DNA of 5,554 bases, from contig CALERM010000049.1 in assembly GCA_937907715.1 (NCBI GenBank), positions 1 to 5,554 on the forward strand, given 5' to 3'. Shown piece by piece: positions 5,529 through 5,554 of the stretch. Position 1 is the stretch's first letter. Each line of letters starts with the position of its first letter. A model generated the notes under the pieces. It saw only the letters and a list, made by a program, of their open reading frames with translations. It had not been told where the DNA came from and did not search any database. This DNA comes from an uncultured Clostridia bacterium (GTDB taxonomy: Bacteria > Bacillota > Clostridia > Oscillospirales > Oscillospiraceae). The position numbers and the translations under genes are program-made.

Positions 5529-5554
5529 CAGCTTTGTTTGCAAAATACAAAAAT

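Overview
The window looks like chromosomal DNA from a moderately GC-rich Firmicute, most likely class Clostridia and perhaps an Oscillospiraceae/Ruminococcaceae-type gut anaerobe. The reasons are strong AGGAGG ribosome sites, a TTG start, an S-layer-homology (SLH) protein, a tRNA-responsive T-box leader in front of alaS, and an AlaRS with a cysteine-rich insert of a kind I recall from clostridial enzymes. The lineage is inferred from these features; no search was run.

Layout. Positions 1-133 hold the tail of something upstream: possibly a partial CDS ending at 51, then a short structured RNA region and a strong terminator. At 251-1492 (+) is a secreted protein with Ig/cadherin-like modules and three C-terminal SLH repeats, probably anchored to the cell wall. 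It converges on a small single-domain cupin gene (1540-1869, -), and the two share a bidirectional terminator. The cupin appears to have its own promoter. Upstream of it, another terminator closes the next unit, an alaS-HIT operon read on the minus strand.

The alaS-HIT unit fills the right half. A good sigma-A-type promoter (5501-5528) drives a leader of about 450 nt containing an alanine T-box: Stem I with a readable GCC specifier, a canonical antiterminator with a UGGU bulge, and a competing terminator. A complete 887-residue alanyl-tRNA synthetase follows. A 112-residue HINT-type histidine-triad hydrolase begins 12 nt later, and its Shine-Dalgarno overlaps the alaS stop codon. Uncharged tRNA-Ala should therefore raise both proteins together. 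Since HINT-branch enzymes can hydrolyse aminoacyl-adenylates, a shared role around AlaRS is plausible but inferred.

Most of the window is ordinary housekeeping sequence. The least explained part is an extra domain of about 140 nt (5347-5488, -) between the alaS promoter and the T-box. It can fold into a long interrupted rod and does not belong to the standard T-box architecture. I saw no mobile element, CRISPR array, tRNA or rRNA gene.
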